NCBI GenBank assembly: GCA_927910985.1
Contig: CAKMOP010000201.1
Span: 1-8,076 of the forward strand
Source of the DNA: an uncultured Porphyromonas sp.
GTDB lineage: Bacteria; Bacteroidota; Bacteroidia; Bacteroidales; Porphyromonadaceae
Direction: 5' to 3'
Length of the DNA stretch: 8,076 bases
Shown here: piece by piece, positions 1-5,857 of the stretch
How positions within the stretch are numbered: the first letter of the stretch is position 1
Layout of the letters: each line of letters begins with the position of its first letter
Translations under genes and position numbers: made by a program
Notes under the pieces: model-generated
Database searches by the model: none
Told to the model about the DNA's origin: nothing
What the model saw: only the letters and a program-made list of their open reading frames with translations

Positions 1-1
1 C

Positions 2-31
2 CTCCTGCGTGCTCAGGCTCAGGGCAAGTAG
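2..31 (+). CDS. Possible C-terminal end of an upstream gene (partial)
   Basis: One forward frame entering the window reads LLRAQAQGK and stops at 29-31, 22 bases before the ribH start. The other two forward frames stop at 36-38 and 64-66, the latter inside ribH. In related Bacteroidota a tetratricopeptide-repeat protein often sits just before ribH, and an alanine/glutamine/lysine-rich helical end would suit such a protein. Nine residues cannot identify a family, so this is only a guess from position and spacing. Confidence 0.3.
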   Translation, partial: LLRAQAQGK

Positions 32-53
32 TCCATAGTCCCTCGACAAGGCA

Positions 54-551
54 ATGTCAACGATAGACCACATACAGGCCTCCTACCACAGCGAAGTACC
101 CTCTGCAAAGGGACTTCGCGTGGGGATAGCCGTGGCCGAATGGAACAATAACATCACCTCTCCACTCCTCGAGGGAGCCCTCAGCGTCCTCAAAGTACAG
201 CAGGCCGACGAGGTGACCATCTTCCGCGTACCTGGTACCTTCGAGCTGGTCAATGCCTCTGCACGCCTCATCGATATGGGCTTAGATGCCGTCATAGCTA
301 TTGGCTGCGTCGTGCGCGGGGATACTCCTCACTTCGACTACATCTGCCAGGGCGTGACCGCTGGACTCAGCGCACTCAACGCTCAGCGCAATAAGGCAGG
401 GCACTTCATCCCCGTCATCTTCGGCGTCCTGACGACCGAAACGATGGAGCAAGCCGAGGAGCGTGCAGGCGGCCTACTGGGCAACAAGGGAGCCGAAGCA
501 GCAGAGACGGCATTGAAGATGTGCCGCCCCGTTTGCACAGTTCAGAAATAG
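54..551 (+). CDS. ribH: 6,7-dimethyl-8-ribityllumazine synthase (riboflavin biosynthesis)
   Basis: This enzyme condenses 5-amino-6-ribitylamino-uracil with 3,4-dihydroxy-2-butanone 4-phosphate to give lumazine, the penultimate step to riboflavin, in the cytoplasm, usually as pentamers or 60-subunit capsids. The 165-residue product has the usual family length and every expected landmark: AEWN (28-31) with the aromatic residue that stacks on the substrate, VPGTFE (59-64), [13 protein letters not shown] (84-96) with the catalytic His93 equivalent to His88 of the Bacillus enzyme, [10 protein letters not shown] (120-129), and RAGG...GNKGAEAA (137-150) for phosphate binding. The ATG at 54 is the only sensible start; no Shine-Dalgarno is present, which is normal in Bacteroidota. 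Other rib genes are not in the window. Its last bases carry the -33 box of the following tRNA promoter. No FMN riboswitch is visible in the 53 bases upstream. Confidence 0.97.
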   Translation: MSTIDHIQASYHSEVPSAKGLRVGIAVAEWNNNITSPLLEGALSVLKVQQADEVTIFRVPGTFELVNASARLIDMGLDAVIAIGCVVRGDTPHFDYICQGVTAGLSALNAQRNKAGHFIPVIFGVLTTETMEQAEERAGGLLGNKGAEAAETALKMCRPVCTVQK

Positions 552-563
552 TTTGTACCTTTG
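532..563 (+). promoter_or_regulatory. Bacteroidota-type promoter of the tRNA-Tyr/tRNA-Gly unit
   Basis: TTTG at 532-535 and TACCTTTG at 556-563, separated by 20 bases, match the Bacteroidota primary sigma factor consensus (TTTG, 19-21 bases, TAnnTTTG) perfectly. Transcription would begin near 570, about 12 bases before the tRNA. The -33 box lies inside the last codons of ribH and the -7 box just after its stop codon at 549-551. The -7 box is also half of a perfect 7-base inverted repeat, CTTTGCA-C-TGCAAAG (559-573). Confidence 0.8.
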
Positions 564-581
564 CACTGCAAAGACAGGTAA

Positions 582-664
582 GGGCAGTTACCAGAGTGGC
601 CAAATGGGGCTGACTGTAACTCAGCTGGCTTACGCCTTCGGTGGTTCGAATCCATCACTGCCCA
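582..664 (+). tRNA. tRNA-Tyr (anticodon GTA)
   Basis: The acceptor stem GGGCAGT (582-588) pairs with ACTGCCC (657-663), with A664 as discriminator. The anticodon stem GCTGA/TCAGC (609-613/621-625) closes a seven-base loop CTGTAAC, giving anticodon GTA at 616-618. A long variable arm (GGC-TTAC-GCC, 627-636) makes this a class II tRNA, as expected for bacterial tRNA-Tyr. The T arm is GGTGG/CCATC around TTCGAAT (640-656). CCA is not encoded (CTC follows), so it must be added by tRNA nucleotidyltransferase. It is the first gene of a two-tRNA transcript. Confidence 0.97.
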
Positions 665-685
665 CTCCTTTCCGTCATTAGGAAT

Positions 686-758
686 GCGGAAGTAGCTCAG
701 TTGATAGAGCATTAGCCTTCCAAGCTAAGGGTCGCGGGTTTGAGCCCCGTCTTCCGCT
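686..758 (+). tRNA. tRNA-Gly (anticodon TCC)
   Basis: The acceptor stem GCGGAAG (686-692) pairs with CTTCCGC (751-757), with T758 as discriminator. The D arm AGCTCAGTTGATAGAGC is standard. The anticodon stem TTAGC/GCTAA (712-716/724-728) closes loop CTTCCAA, so the anticodon is TCC at 719-721, reading GGA/GGG glycine codons. The T arm is GCGGG/CCCGT around TTTGAGC, with one G-T pair. CCA is not encoded. The gene lies 21 bases after tRNA-Tyr with no promoter between, so the two are probably processed from one precursor. Confidence 0.97.
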
Positions 759-783
759 CTACAATGACCGAGTACAGCAAACA

Positions 784-819
784 AGAGGCGCGCTTCTCTC
801 CGAGCGCGCCTCTTCTTTT
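784..819 (+). terminator. Intrinsic terminator of the tRNA-Tyr/tRNA-Gly unit
   Basis: AGAGGCGCGC-type arm GAGGCGCGC (785-793) pairs perfectly with GCGCGCCTC (804-812), extended by A784-T813, around a ten-base loop, and is followed by TTCTTTT (813-819). A GC-rich stem plus a T-run 25 bases after tRNA-Gly is a classic Rho-independent terminator. Confidence 0.9.
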
Positions 820-850
820 ATCCCACTACAGGATATCTTCGGGCGGACAG

Positions 851-882
851 CTTGTGTATATGGGAGGAATTTACTTACTTTG
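851..882 (+). promoter_or_regulatory. Bacteroidota-type promoter of tRNA-Cys
   Basis: CTTG at 851-854 and TTACTTTG at 875-882 are separated by 20 bases and match the -33/-7 consensus with one mismatch in each box. The predicted start near 889 leaves a leader of about 13 bases before the tRNA, as at the tRNA-Tyr promoter. As there, the -7 TTTGC (879-883) is repeated inverted as GCAAA (888-892). Confidence 0.7.
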
Positions 883-901
883 CAAGCGCAAACCACTACA
901 G

Positions 902-972
902 GGTTCCTTGGCCGAGTGGTTAGGCACCGGTCTGCAAAACCGTTTACGGCGGTTCGATTCCGCCAGGAACCT
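902..972 (+). tRNA. tRNA-Cys (anticodon GCA)
   Basis: The acceptor stem GGTTCCT (902-908) pairs with AGGAACC (965-971), with T972 as discriminator. The anticodon loop CTGCAAA between CCGGT and ACCGT carries anticodon GCA. The T arm is GGCGG/CCGCC around TTCGATT. The 71-base length is usual for tRNA-Cys. CCA is not encoded. The gene has its own promoter after the preceding terminator and is followed within 10 bases by a strong hairpin, so it is probably a single-gene unit. Confidence 0.97.
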
Positions 973-977
973 CAAAA

Positions 978-1020
978 GTAAGAGCTCCGTCATCCACCTC
1001 AGGATGACGGAGCTCTTGCC
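978..1020 (+). terminator. Perfect 16-bp hairpin after tRNA-Cys, probable terminator
   Basis: AAGAGCTCCGTCATCC (980-995) pairs without mismatch with GGATGACGGAGCTCTT (1002-1017) around the six-base loop ACCTCA. T979-G1018 and G978-C1019 could extend it to 18 bp. It sits directly after tRNA-Cys, where a terminator is expected. Only TCTT falls in its right arm, with no T-run after it, so it is not a textbook Rho-independent terminator; it might act as an RNA-processing or stability element instead. Confidence 0.6.
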
Positions 1021-1023
1021 ATT

Positions 1024-1060
1024 GAAGCCCTCGACACGGGGCTTCTGGGTCAGGGCTTTT
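1024..1060 (+). other. Two mutually exclusive small hairpins upstream of the beta-galactosidase gene
   Basis: GAAGCCC (1024-1030) can pair with GGGCTTC (1039-1045). Nearly the same left arm, AAGCCCT (1025-1031), can instead pair with AGGGCTT (1052-1058), which runs into TTTT (1057-1060). The second form resembles a weak terminator and the first an antiterminator. They may just be backup termination for tRNA-Cys. The arrangement is visible in the sequence; a regulatory switch is speculation. Confidence 0.4.
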
Positions 1061-1063
1061 GCT

Positions 1064-1071
1064 TATCTTTG
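1064..1071 (+). promoter_or_regulatory. Candidate -7 promoter box for the beta-galactosidase gene
   Basis: TATCTTTG matches the Bacteroidota -7 consensus TAnnTTTG exactly and lies 76 bases before the ATG. No clear TTTG is found 19-21 bases upstream (that stretch reads GGCTTC), so the -33 box is weak or absent and the promoter may need an activator. It lacks the inverted GCAAA repeat seen at the two tRNA promoters. Confidence 0.45.
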
Positions 1072-1081
1072 AGAACAGTTC

Positions 1082-1099
1082 GTACCCTCCGATGGGTAC
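1082..1099 (+). other. Leader hairpin near the predicted 5' end of the beta-galactosidase mRNA
   Basis: GTACCC (1082-1087) and GGGTAC (1094-1099) form a perfect 6-bp stem around TCCGAT, only a few bases after the start predicted from the -7 box at 1064-1071. It may protect the 5' end of the mRNA. The rest of the leader up to the start codon is AT-rich and carries no Shine-Dalgarno. Confidence 0.4.
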
Positions 1100-1147
1100 A
1101 GCTTCCCCCACCCATACATTATATAATTATAGATACGCACAGCTTAT

Positions 1148-3655
1148 ATGAAGCGACTACTCGCCTGCACCTTCGCGCTATGCACCGCCCTGAGCCTCCC
1201 GCTACACGGTCAGCGCACGGAGCTCCGCCTCGAGAAGGGGTGGCGCTTCACCCGCCAAGACCAAGCCTCTTTCTCCTCCCCCGACTACAACGACAGCAAG
1301 TGGAGCCGCGTCACCGTGCCCCACGACTGGGCAATCTATGGCCCGTTCAGCTTCGAGAACGATAAGCAGCATTTAGCTATCGCACAGGACGGGCAGAAGG
1401 AAGCGATGGAGCACGCTGGGCGCACCGGTGGTCTCCCCTTCGTAGGTACGGGCTGGTACCGCCGCACGCTGGACATCCCCCAAGACCTCGGCGACCGTCG
1501 CGTCTTCCTGCGCTTTGATGGCGCGATGAGCCACGCACGCGTCTACGTCAATGGTCAGGAAGTAGGCTATTGGCCCTATGGATACAATACCTTCGCCTTC
1601 GACATCACCCCCTACGTACGCTCGGGAGCTACTAACACCTTAGCCGTACGTCTGGAGAACAAGCACGAGAGTAGTCGCTGGTATCCAGGTGCTGGACTCT
1701 ACCGCAACGTACACCTCACCATCACCTCCCCCACCTACATTCCGCTCTGGGGCACACGTATCCAGACCCCTTCGGTAAGTAGCGAGCACGCATACGTCTC
1801 CATAGAGACGAAGGTCGCTGGCCTGAGCCGCCTTGCCGGTCGTCCCCTCAGCATCAAGACGACCATCCTCTCTCCCGAGGGCAAGGTCGTCGCTGAGCGC
1901 AGCGAAGAGCTCACGACCAAGGGCACAGCAAGCGATAGCATCTACCGCACGGGCTTCGATATCTCCGCTCCTCTGCTCTGGGACATCAATCAGCCCCACC
2001 TGTATAAGTATGCCGTCACCCTATCCGATAGAGGTCAAGTGCTCGACCGAGATACCACGACCTTCGGGATACGCTCCATCGAGCTCAAGGCTGGCGAAGG
2101 CTTCTTCCTCAACGGACGCAAGCTAAAGTTCCAAGGTGCTTGTCTGCACCACGACCTCGGCCCGCTGGGAGCTGCCGTCAATGAAGCTGCGATGCGCCGA
2201 CAGATTCGCTTGATGCAGGATATGGGCGTGAACGCTATCCGCACTTCGCACAACATGCCTGCGCCGGAGTTCGTACGTCTCTGCGATGAGATGGGGATGC
2301 CGCTGATGGCAGAGAGCTTCGACTCGTGGGCGCAACCCAAGGTGCCCAACGGCTATAACCTGGACTTCAACGAGTGGCACGAGCGTGACCTCACGAACCT
2401 CATCCACCAGTACCGCAACAGCCCCTCGGTCATCATGTGGAGCATCGGCAACGAAGTCCCCGAGCAACCCAGCGCTGATGGGGCGAAGCTCGCCTACCGC
2501 TTGCAGGAGATTTGCCACCGCGAAGACCCTACACGCCCCGTCACCAACGGGATGGACAATCCCCTCGGCGTGCTCAAGAGCGGTATGGCTACCGTCCTCG
2601 ACATCCCAGGCTTCAACTACCGACCCTTCCTCTACGACAGTGCGCACAAGGTCTTACCGCAGGGCTTCCTCCTCGGCTCGGAGACCTGCTCGACAGTCAG
2701 TTCGCGTGGCGTGTATAAGTTCCCCGTGGTGCGCAAGAGTATGGCGAAGTACCCCGACCATCAGGCTTCGGGCTACGATGTCGAGCACTGTGGCTGGAGC
2801 AACCTCCCCGAAGACGACTTCATCCGTCAGGAAGATCACGACTGGAGCATGGGCGAGTTCATCTGGACGGGTATTGACTACCTTGGCGAGCCCACGCCTT
2901 ACTACAGCGAATGGCCCAGCCACTCCTCCCTCTTCGGAGCCGTGGACTTAGCCGGTCTGCCTAAGGACCGCTTCTACCTCTACCGCAGTCACTGGAACAA
3001 GGACGCCCAGACGCTCCACATCCTTCCCCACTGGACGTGGCCTGGACGTGAAGGGCAGGTAACCCCCATCTTCGTCTACACGAACTACCCCGAAGCTGAG
3101 CTCTTCATCAACGGCAAGAGCCAAGGCCGCCAGAAGAAGGACACGAGCATCACCATCGACACTACAGAGAACAAGGAGAGCCAAGAGGCCTTCACCCGCC
3201 AGAAGCGCTATCGTCTGATGTGGCTCGACACGAAGTACGAGCCCGGAGAAGTGAAGGTCGTCGCCTACGACAAGTCGGGCAAGGCCGTGGCTGAAGAGGT
3301 CGTCCGTACCGCTGGTCGCCCCCATCACCTTGAGCTTGTCGCTGACCGCACGAGCATCACAGCCGACGGCAAGGATATCGCCTTCGTCACGGTACGCGTC
3401 GTCGACAAGGACGGCAACCTCATCCCCGATGATGGTCGTCTCCTGCAGTTCAAGGTCACTGGCGCAGCTTCCTTCCGTGCAGCCGCCTCGGGCAATCCTG
3501 CCTCGCTCGATGCCTTCCACCAGCCACGTCACCACGCCTTCAGTGGGCAGCTCGTAGCTCTGGTGCAGAGTGGCGAGCAGGCTGGCGAAGCCGTCCTCAC
3601 AGTCTCCGCCAAGGGACTTCCCTCGGCGAAGATTCGCATCCAGGTCACGAAGTAG
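1148..3655 (+). CDS. Exported glycoside hydrolase family 2 beta-galactosidase
   Basis: The 835-residue protein is a retaining GH2 enzyme, most likely releasing terminal beta-galactose from host or dietary glycans. It starts with a signal peptide (basic KR, hydrophobic stretch to about residue 20, no usable lipobox), so it is probably periplasmic. Domains in order: jelly-roll sugar-binding domain (about 28-195, with GTGWYRR at 100-106 and WYPGAGLYRNV at 178-188), Ig-like domain (about 197-310), and TIM barrel (about 312-620) with RTSHN at 365-369, SIGNE at 432-436 (acid/base Glu436) and GSET at 510-513 (probable nucleophile Glu512). These are followed by a DUF4982-like domain (about 635-715) and a C-terminal GH2 C5/Ig-like domain (about 725-832, ITADGKDIAFVTV). 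This layout is common in Bacteroidota and differs from E. coli LacZ. No SusC/D or regulator lies nearby. The substrate could also be another beta-glycoside, as GH2 includes glucuronidases and mannosidases. Confidence 0.9.
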   Translation: MKRLLACTFALCTALSLPLHGQRTELRLEKGWRFTRQDQASFSSPDYNDSKWSRVTVPHDWAIYGPFSFENDKQHLAIAQDGQKEAMEHAGRTGGLPFVGTGWYRRTLDIPQDLGDRRVFLRFDGAMSHARVYVNGQEVGYWPYGYNTFAFDITPYVRSGATNTLAVRLENKHESSRWYPGAGLYRNVHLTITSPTYIPLWGTRIQTPSVSSEHAYVSIETKVAGLSRLAGRPLSIKTTILSPEGKVVAERSEELTTKGTASDSIYRTGFDISAPLLWDINQPHLYKYAVTLSDRGQVLDRDTTTFGIRSIELKAGEGFFLNGRKLKFQGACLHHDLGPLGAAVNEAAMRRQIRLMQDMGVNAIRTSHNMPAPEFVRLCDEMGMPLMAESFDSWAQPKVPNGYNLDFNEWHERDLTNLIHQYRNSPSVIMWSIGNEVPEQPSADGAKLAYRLQEICHREDPTRPVTNGMDNPLGVLKSGMATVLDIPGFNYRPFLYDSAHKVLPQGFLLGSETCSTVSSRGVYKFPVVRKSMAKYPDHQASGYDVEHCGWSNLPEDDFIRQEDHDWSMGEFIWTGIDYLGEPTPYYSEWPSHSSLFGAVDLAGLPKDRFYLYRSHWNKDAQTLHILPHWTWPGREGQVTPIFVYTNYPEAELFINGKSQGRQKKDTSITIDTTENKESQEAFTRQKRYRLMWLDTKYEPGEVKVVAYDKSGKAVAEEVVRTAGRPHHLELVADRTSITADGKDIAFVTVRVVDKDGNLIPDDGRLLQFKVTGAASFRAAASGNPASLDAFHQPRHHAFSGQLVALVQSGEQAGEAVLTVSAKGLPSAKIRIQVTK

Positions 3656-3666
3656 CTCGCTCAGTC

Positions 3667-4926
3667 GTGTCCCTATCCCTCGACTTCATCCATCACATCC
3701 GCTCGCTGCAGGAGACCTATCGGGGTACTTCCCCCGATAGGCTGCTGCTCGGCAAAGGGTCGCTCTCTCGGGAGGAACGCACGGCGCTCGCCCTGCAACT
3801 GACCGCAGAGCCCACCCTACAAAAGAAGCTCCCCAGCTGGCACACAGCTGGGGTTTTTCTTCCCTCCTCGCTGACCTTAGAGCAGTGCTCCAGCGAAGAA
3901 GCGGCACGCTACAAGGCGCGCTTTGCCTCGCCTCACGATAAACTTCTCGACCTTACGGGTGGCTTTGGCGTGGACTTCTGGGCGCTGGCAAGCGTCACTG
4001 CCGAAGGGGTCTATGTGGAGCGTCAGGCTGATTTGGTCGCTGCAGCACGCGCTAACCTCCCCCGTCTCCTTCCCTCCGCACGGCTTACCCTCCTGCACGG
4101 CGAGTCCCTTACCCTTCTGAGTGAGCTCATCGCCACGCACCGACCCTCCCTCATCTACCTCGACCCCGCACGGCGCGAAGGGGCAGATACGACTCGCCGT
4201 GTCTATGCCATCGAGGACTGCGAGCCGAACCTCCACACGCTCCTCCCCGAGCTGACGGCTCTATATCGTCTGGGCGATATCCCCTTGCCTCGCCTCGTGG
4301 TGAAGCTCTCTCCGATGCTTGACGTGGTGCACACCCTGCGCTCTGTCGCTGGCGTGCAAGAGCTCCACATCGTCTCGGTACGTGGTGAGGCGAAGGAACT
4401 GCTGCTGCTGATTGACCTCAACAAGTGTCAGGATGCACCCTATCCCGAGGGCGTCACCTTCGTGGCTCAAGACCTCCATCCTACGCATCCCACCCCTGCC
4501 TTCGCCCTTCCTGAAGCCCTCGCTGAGGAGGAACGTGCTGTCCTTAGCTACACTGCACAGCCACGAGCCTACCTCCTTGAGCCCCACGCTGCGCTGATGA
4601 AGACGGGGCTCTTCCGAAGCATCGGAGCGGTCTACCATCTCGAAGGACTCCACCCCAATAGCCATCTCTATACAACCGACACGCTCCCCGAAGCCTCCTT
4701 CCCTGGGCGTGTCTTCGCCGTGGATGCGGTCTATCCCTTCGCCTCCTCCCAGCTCAAGACGATCGGCAAAGCTATTGGAGCGGCGCAGATTACCTGCCGC
4801 AACTTCCCCCTGCGCCCTGAAGCGCTCCGTGCGAAGCTCCGCATTAAGGACAGAGCAGCGCAGACGCTCTTCGGCACGACGACTGCCGAAGGCGAGCATG
4901 TTCTTCTGCTCTGTCGCCGTCTCTAA
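3667..4926 (+). CDS. THUMP-like class I SAM-dependent methyltransferase (PG_1098-type)
   Basis: The 419-residue protein has an alpha-helical N-terminal part with the conserved EQCSSEEAARYKA segment (72-84). A Rossmann methyltransferase core follows: motif I DLTGGFGVD (95-103), acidic Glu118 after strand 2 (YVE, 116-118), and the catalytic-type motif YLDPARR (164-170), followed by KLSPMLD (213-219). The C-terminal part (about 340-419, NFPLRPEALRAKLRIKD, then LFGTTTAEGEHVLLLCRR) resembles the THUMP-like domain recalled from Pfam. I recall the region between as the ferredoxin-like domain named after P. gingivalis PG_1098. The family is widespread in Bacteroidota; an RNA substrate is likely by analogy with other THUMP-linked enzymes but unproven. 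The start is GTG, with no Shine-Dalgarno. No in-frame ATG or GTG is seen in the roughly 180 bases upstream. It begins 11 bases after the beta-galactosidase stop, so co-transcription is plausible. An internal terminator-like hairpin lies near its start. Confidence 0.85.
   Translation: MSLSLDFIHHIRSLQETYRGTSPDRLLLGKGSLSREERTALALQLTAEPTLQKKLPSWHTAGVFLPSSLTLEQCSSEEAARYKARFASPHDKLLDLTGGFGVDFWALASVTAEGVYVERQADLVAAARANLPRLLPSARLTLLHGESLTLLSELIATHRPSLIYLDPARREGADTTRRVYAIEDCEPNLHTLLPELTALYRLGDIPLPRLVVKLSPMLDVVHTLRSVAGVQELHIVSVRGEAKELLLLIDLNKCQDAPYPEGVTFVAQDLHPTHPTPAFALPEALAEEERAVLSYTAQPRAYLLEPHAALMKTGLFRSIGAVYHLEGLHPNSHLYTTDTLPEASFPGRVFAVDAVYPFASSQLKTIGKAIGAAQITCRNFPLRPEALRAKLRIKDRAAQTLFGTTTAEGEHVLLLCRRL
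3831..3861 (+). terminator. Terminator-like hairpin inside the methyltransferase gene
   Basis: CCCCAGCT (3831-3838) pairs perfectly with AGCTGGGG (3846-3853) around GGCACAC and is followed by TTTTTCTT (3854-3861). In form this is a full intrinsic terminator, but it lies about 165 bases into the coding region and encodes the residues around PSWHTAGVFLPS, a segment that looks conserved in the family. Ribosomes on the mRNA would normally mask it, so it may act only when translation from the GTG start is poor. The structure is clear; its activity is inferred. Confidence 0.5.
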
Positions 4927-4953
4927 GCCCCGAAGCTCCAGCTCCCACAAACA

Positions 4954-4996
4954 ACCACGCCACGACTCCGAGGAGAGTCGTGGGGCGTGGTGCTTT
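4954..4996. terminator. Bidirectional terminator between convergent methyltransferase and nagB genes
   Basis: Arm 4954-4968 (ACCACGCC then ACGACTC) pairs with 4975-4991 around loop CGAGGA: nine base pairs, a two-G bulge on the right arm, then six more pairs. On the plus strand GCTTTAT follows; on the minus strand the stem is followed by TGTTTG. Lying 27 bases after the methyltransferase stop and 22 bases beyond the nagB stop, it can end both transcripts. The T-runs are short on both sides. Confidence 0.75.
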
Positions 4997-5018
4997 ATAG
5001 TCAGAGGGAGCGACCTCG

Positions 5019-5804
5019 TTAGAGGCGCTCGATGTCCTTGAAGTAGTTGTACGTACCGACCTTGAGCTCGATGCAAGCAGCCTCGTCACAGACGATGATA
5101 CCCTTGGGGTGGAGCTGAAGCGCGGTGATCGTCCACATCTGGTTGACGCAGCCTTCGACAGCCTGCTGCAGGGCGCGTGCCTTGCCGTGGCCGTTGACGA
5201 GGATCAGGACTTCGCGTGCATCCATCACGGTACCTACGCCGACAGTGAGGGCGGTCTTTGGCACCTTGTTCACGTCGCCATCGAAGAAGCGGCTGTTAGC
5301 AATGATGGTGTCGGTGGTGAGGGTCTTCATACGGGTGCGCGAAGCGAGCGAAGAGCCTGGCTCGTTGAAGGCGATGTGTCCATCGGGCCCGATACCTCCG
5401 AGGAAGAGGTCAATACCACCAGCCTCGCGGATAGCAGCTTCGTAGGCAGCGCATTCAGCTTCGAGGTCGGAGGCGTTCCCGTTGAGGATGTGGACGTTCT
5501 CCTTCTTGATGTCGATGTGGCTGAAGAAGTTCTTCCACATGAAGCTGTGGTAGCTCTCGGGATGGTCCTGAGGGATGCCCACGTATTCGTCCATATTGAA
5601 GGTGACGACGTGCTCGAAGGAGACACGGCCAGCCTGATGGGCAGCTACCAGAGCACGGTACATGCCGAGGGGCGACGAGCCCGTAGGGAGACCGAGGACG
5701 AAGGGCTTAGCGGCGGTAGGCTGAGCAGCCTGAATCTTCTGGACGACATAGTCTGCTGCCCACTGGGAAATCCCCATGTAGTCGGGCTGGATGATAAGAC
5801 GCAT
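5019..5804 (-). CDS. nagB: Glucosamine-6-phosphate deaminase
   Basis: The enzyme converts glucosamine 6-phosphate to fructose 6-phosphate and ammonia, feeding amino sugars into glycolysis. The 261-residue protein is near the 266 of E. coli NagB and aligns with it without numbering shift: GLPTGSSP (38-45), NMDEY with Asp72, and [14 protein letters not shown] (139-152) with Asp141, His143 and Glu148 in the active site. Arg172 (SRFF) and Lys208 (GKAR) also match phosphate/substrate contacts. Ser151, Arg158, Lys160 and Tyr254, the E. coli allosteric GlcNAc-6-phosphate site, are all present, so allosteric activation is likely. Cys118 and Cys239 of E. coli are also kept. The gene follows the flavodiiron gene after 53 bases with no terminator or promoter-like box between, so it is probably co-transcribed. 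No nagA or amino sugar regulator lies in the window. Confidence 0.96.
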   Translation of the reverse strand: MRLIIQPDYMGISQWAADYVVQKIQAAQPTAAKPFVLGLPTGSSPLGMYRALVAAHQAGRVSFEHVVTFNMDEYVGIPQDHPESYHSFMWKNFFSHIDIKKENVHILNGNASDLEAECAAYEAAIREAGGIDLFLGGIGPDGHIAFNEPGSSLASRTRMKTLTTDTIIANSRFFDGDVNKVPKTALTVGVGTVMDAREVLILVNGHGKARALQQAVEGCVNQMWTITALQLHPKGIIVCDEAACIELKVGTYNYFKDIERL

Positions 5805-5857
5805 AAGTTCTGATATTGGGTTAGATGATTATTGATAAGCGATGTGGGTGGGGGAGG

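Noticed and set aside
1..53. FMN riboswitch or promoter upstream of ribH
   Set aside because: Only 53 bases are available, too short for an FMN riboswitch, and no conserved RFN element or -33/-7 boxes are visible.
948..972. tRNA-Cys 3' end as an integration (attachment) site
   Set aside because: No direct repeat of the tRNA 3' end is seen later in the window, there is no integrase, and the downstream genes look like ordinary chromosomal genes.
740..1072. A 110-codon open frame on the plus strand across the tRNA region
   Set aside because: It runs through the 3' end of tRNA-Gly, a terminator and the whole of tRNA-Cys, so it cannot be a real gene.
4261..5076. A 271-codon open frame antisense to the methyltransferase and the convergent terminator
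   Set aside because: It crosses the bidirectional terminator and the nagB 3' end, shows no family motif and is explained by codon bias of the opposite strand.
5109..5813. A 234-codon open frame antisense to nagB
   Set aside because: Same shadow effect; the minus-strand frame is unmistakable NagB with full motif conservation.
5805..5857. Separate nagB promoter in the gap after the flavodiiron gene
   Set aside because: No TTTG or TAnnTTTG box occurs on the minus strand; only a small TTAT/ATAA palindrome is visible.
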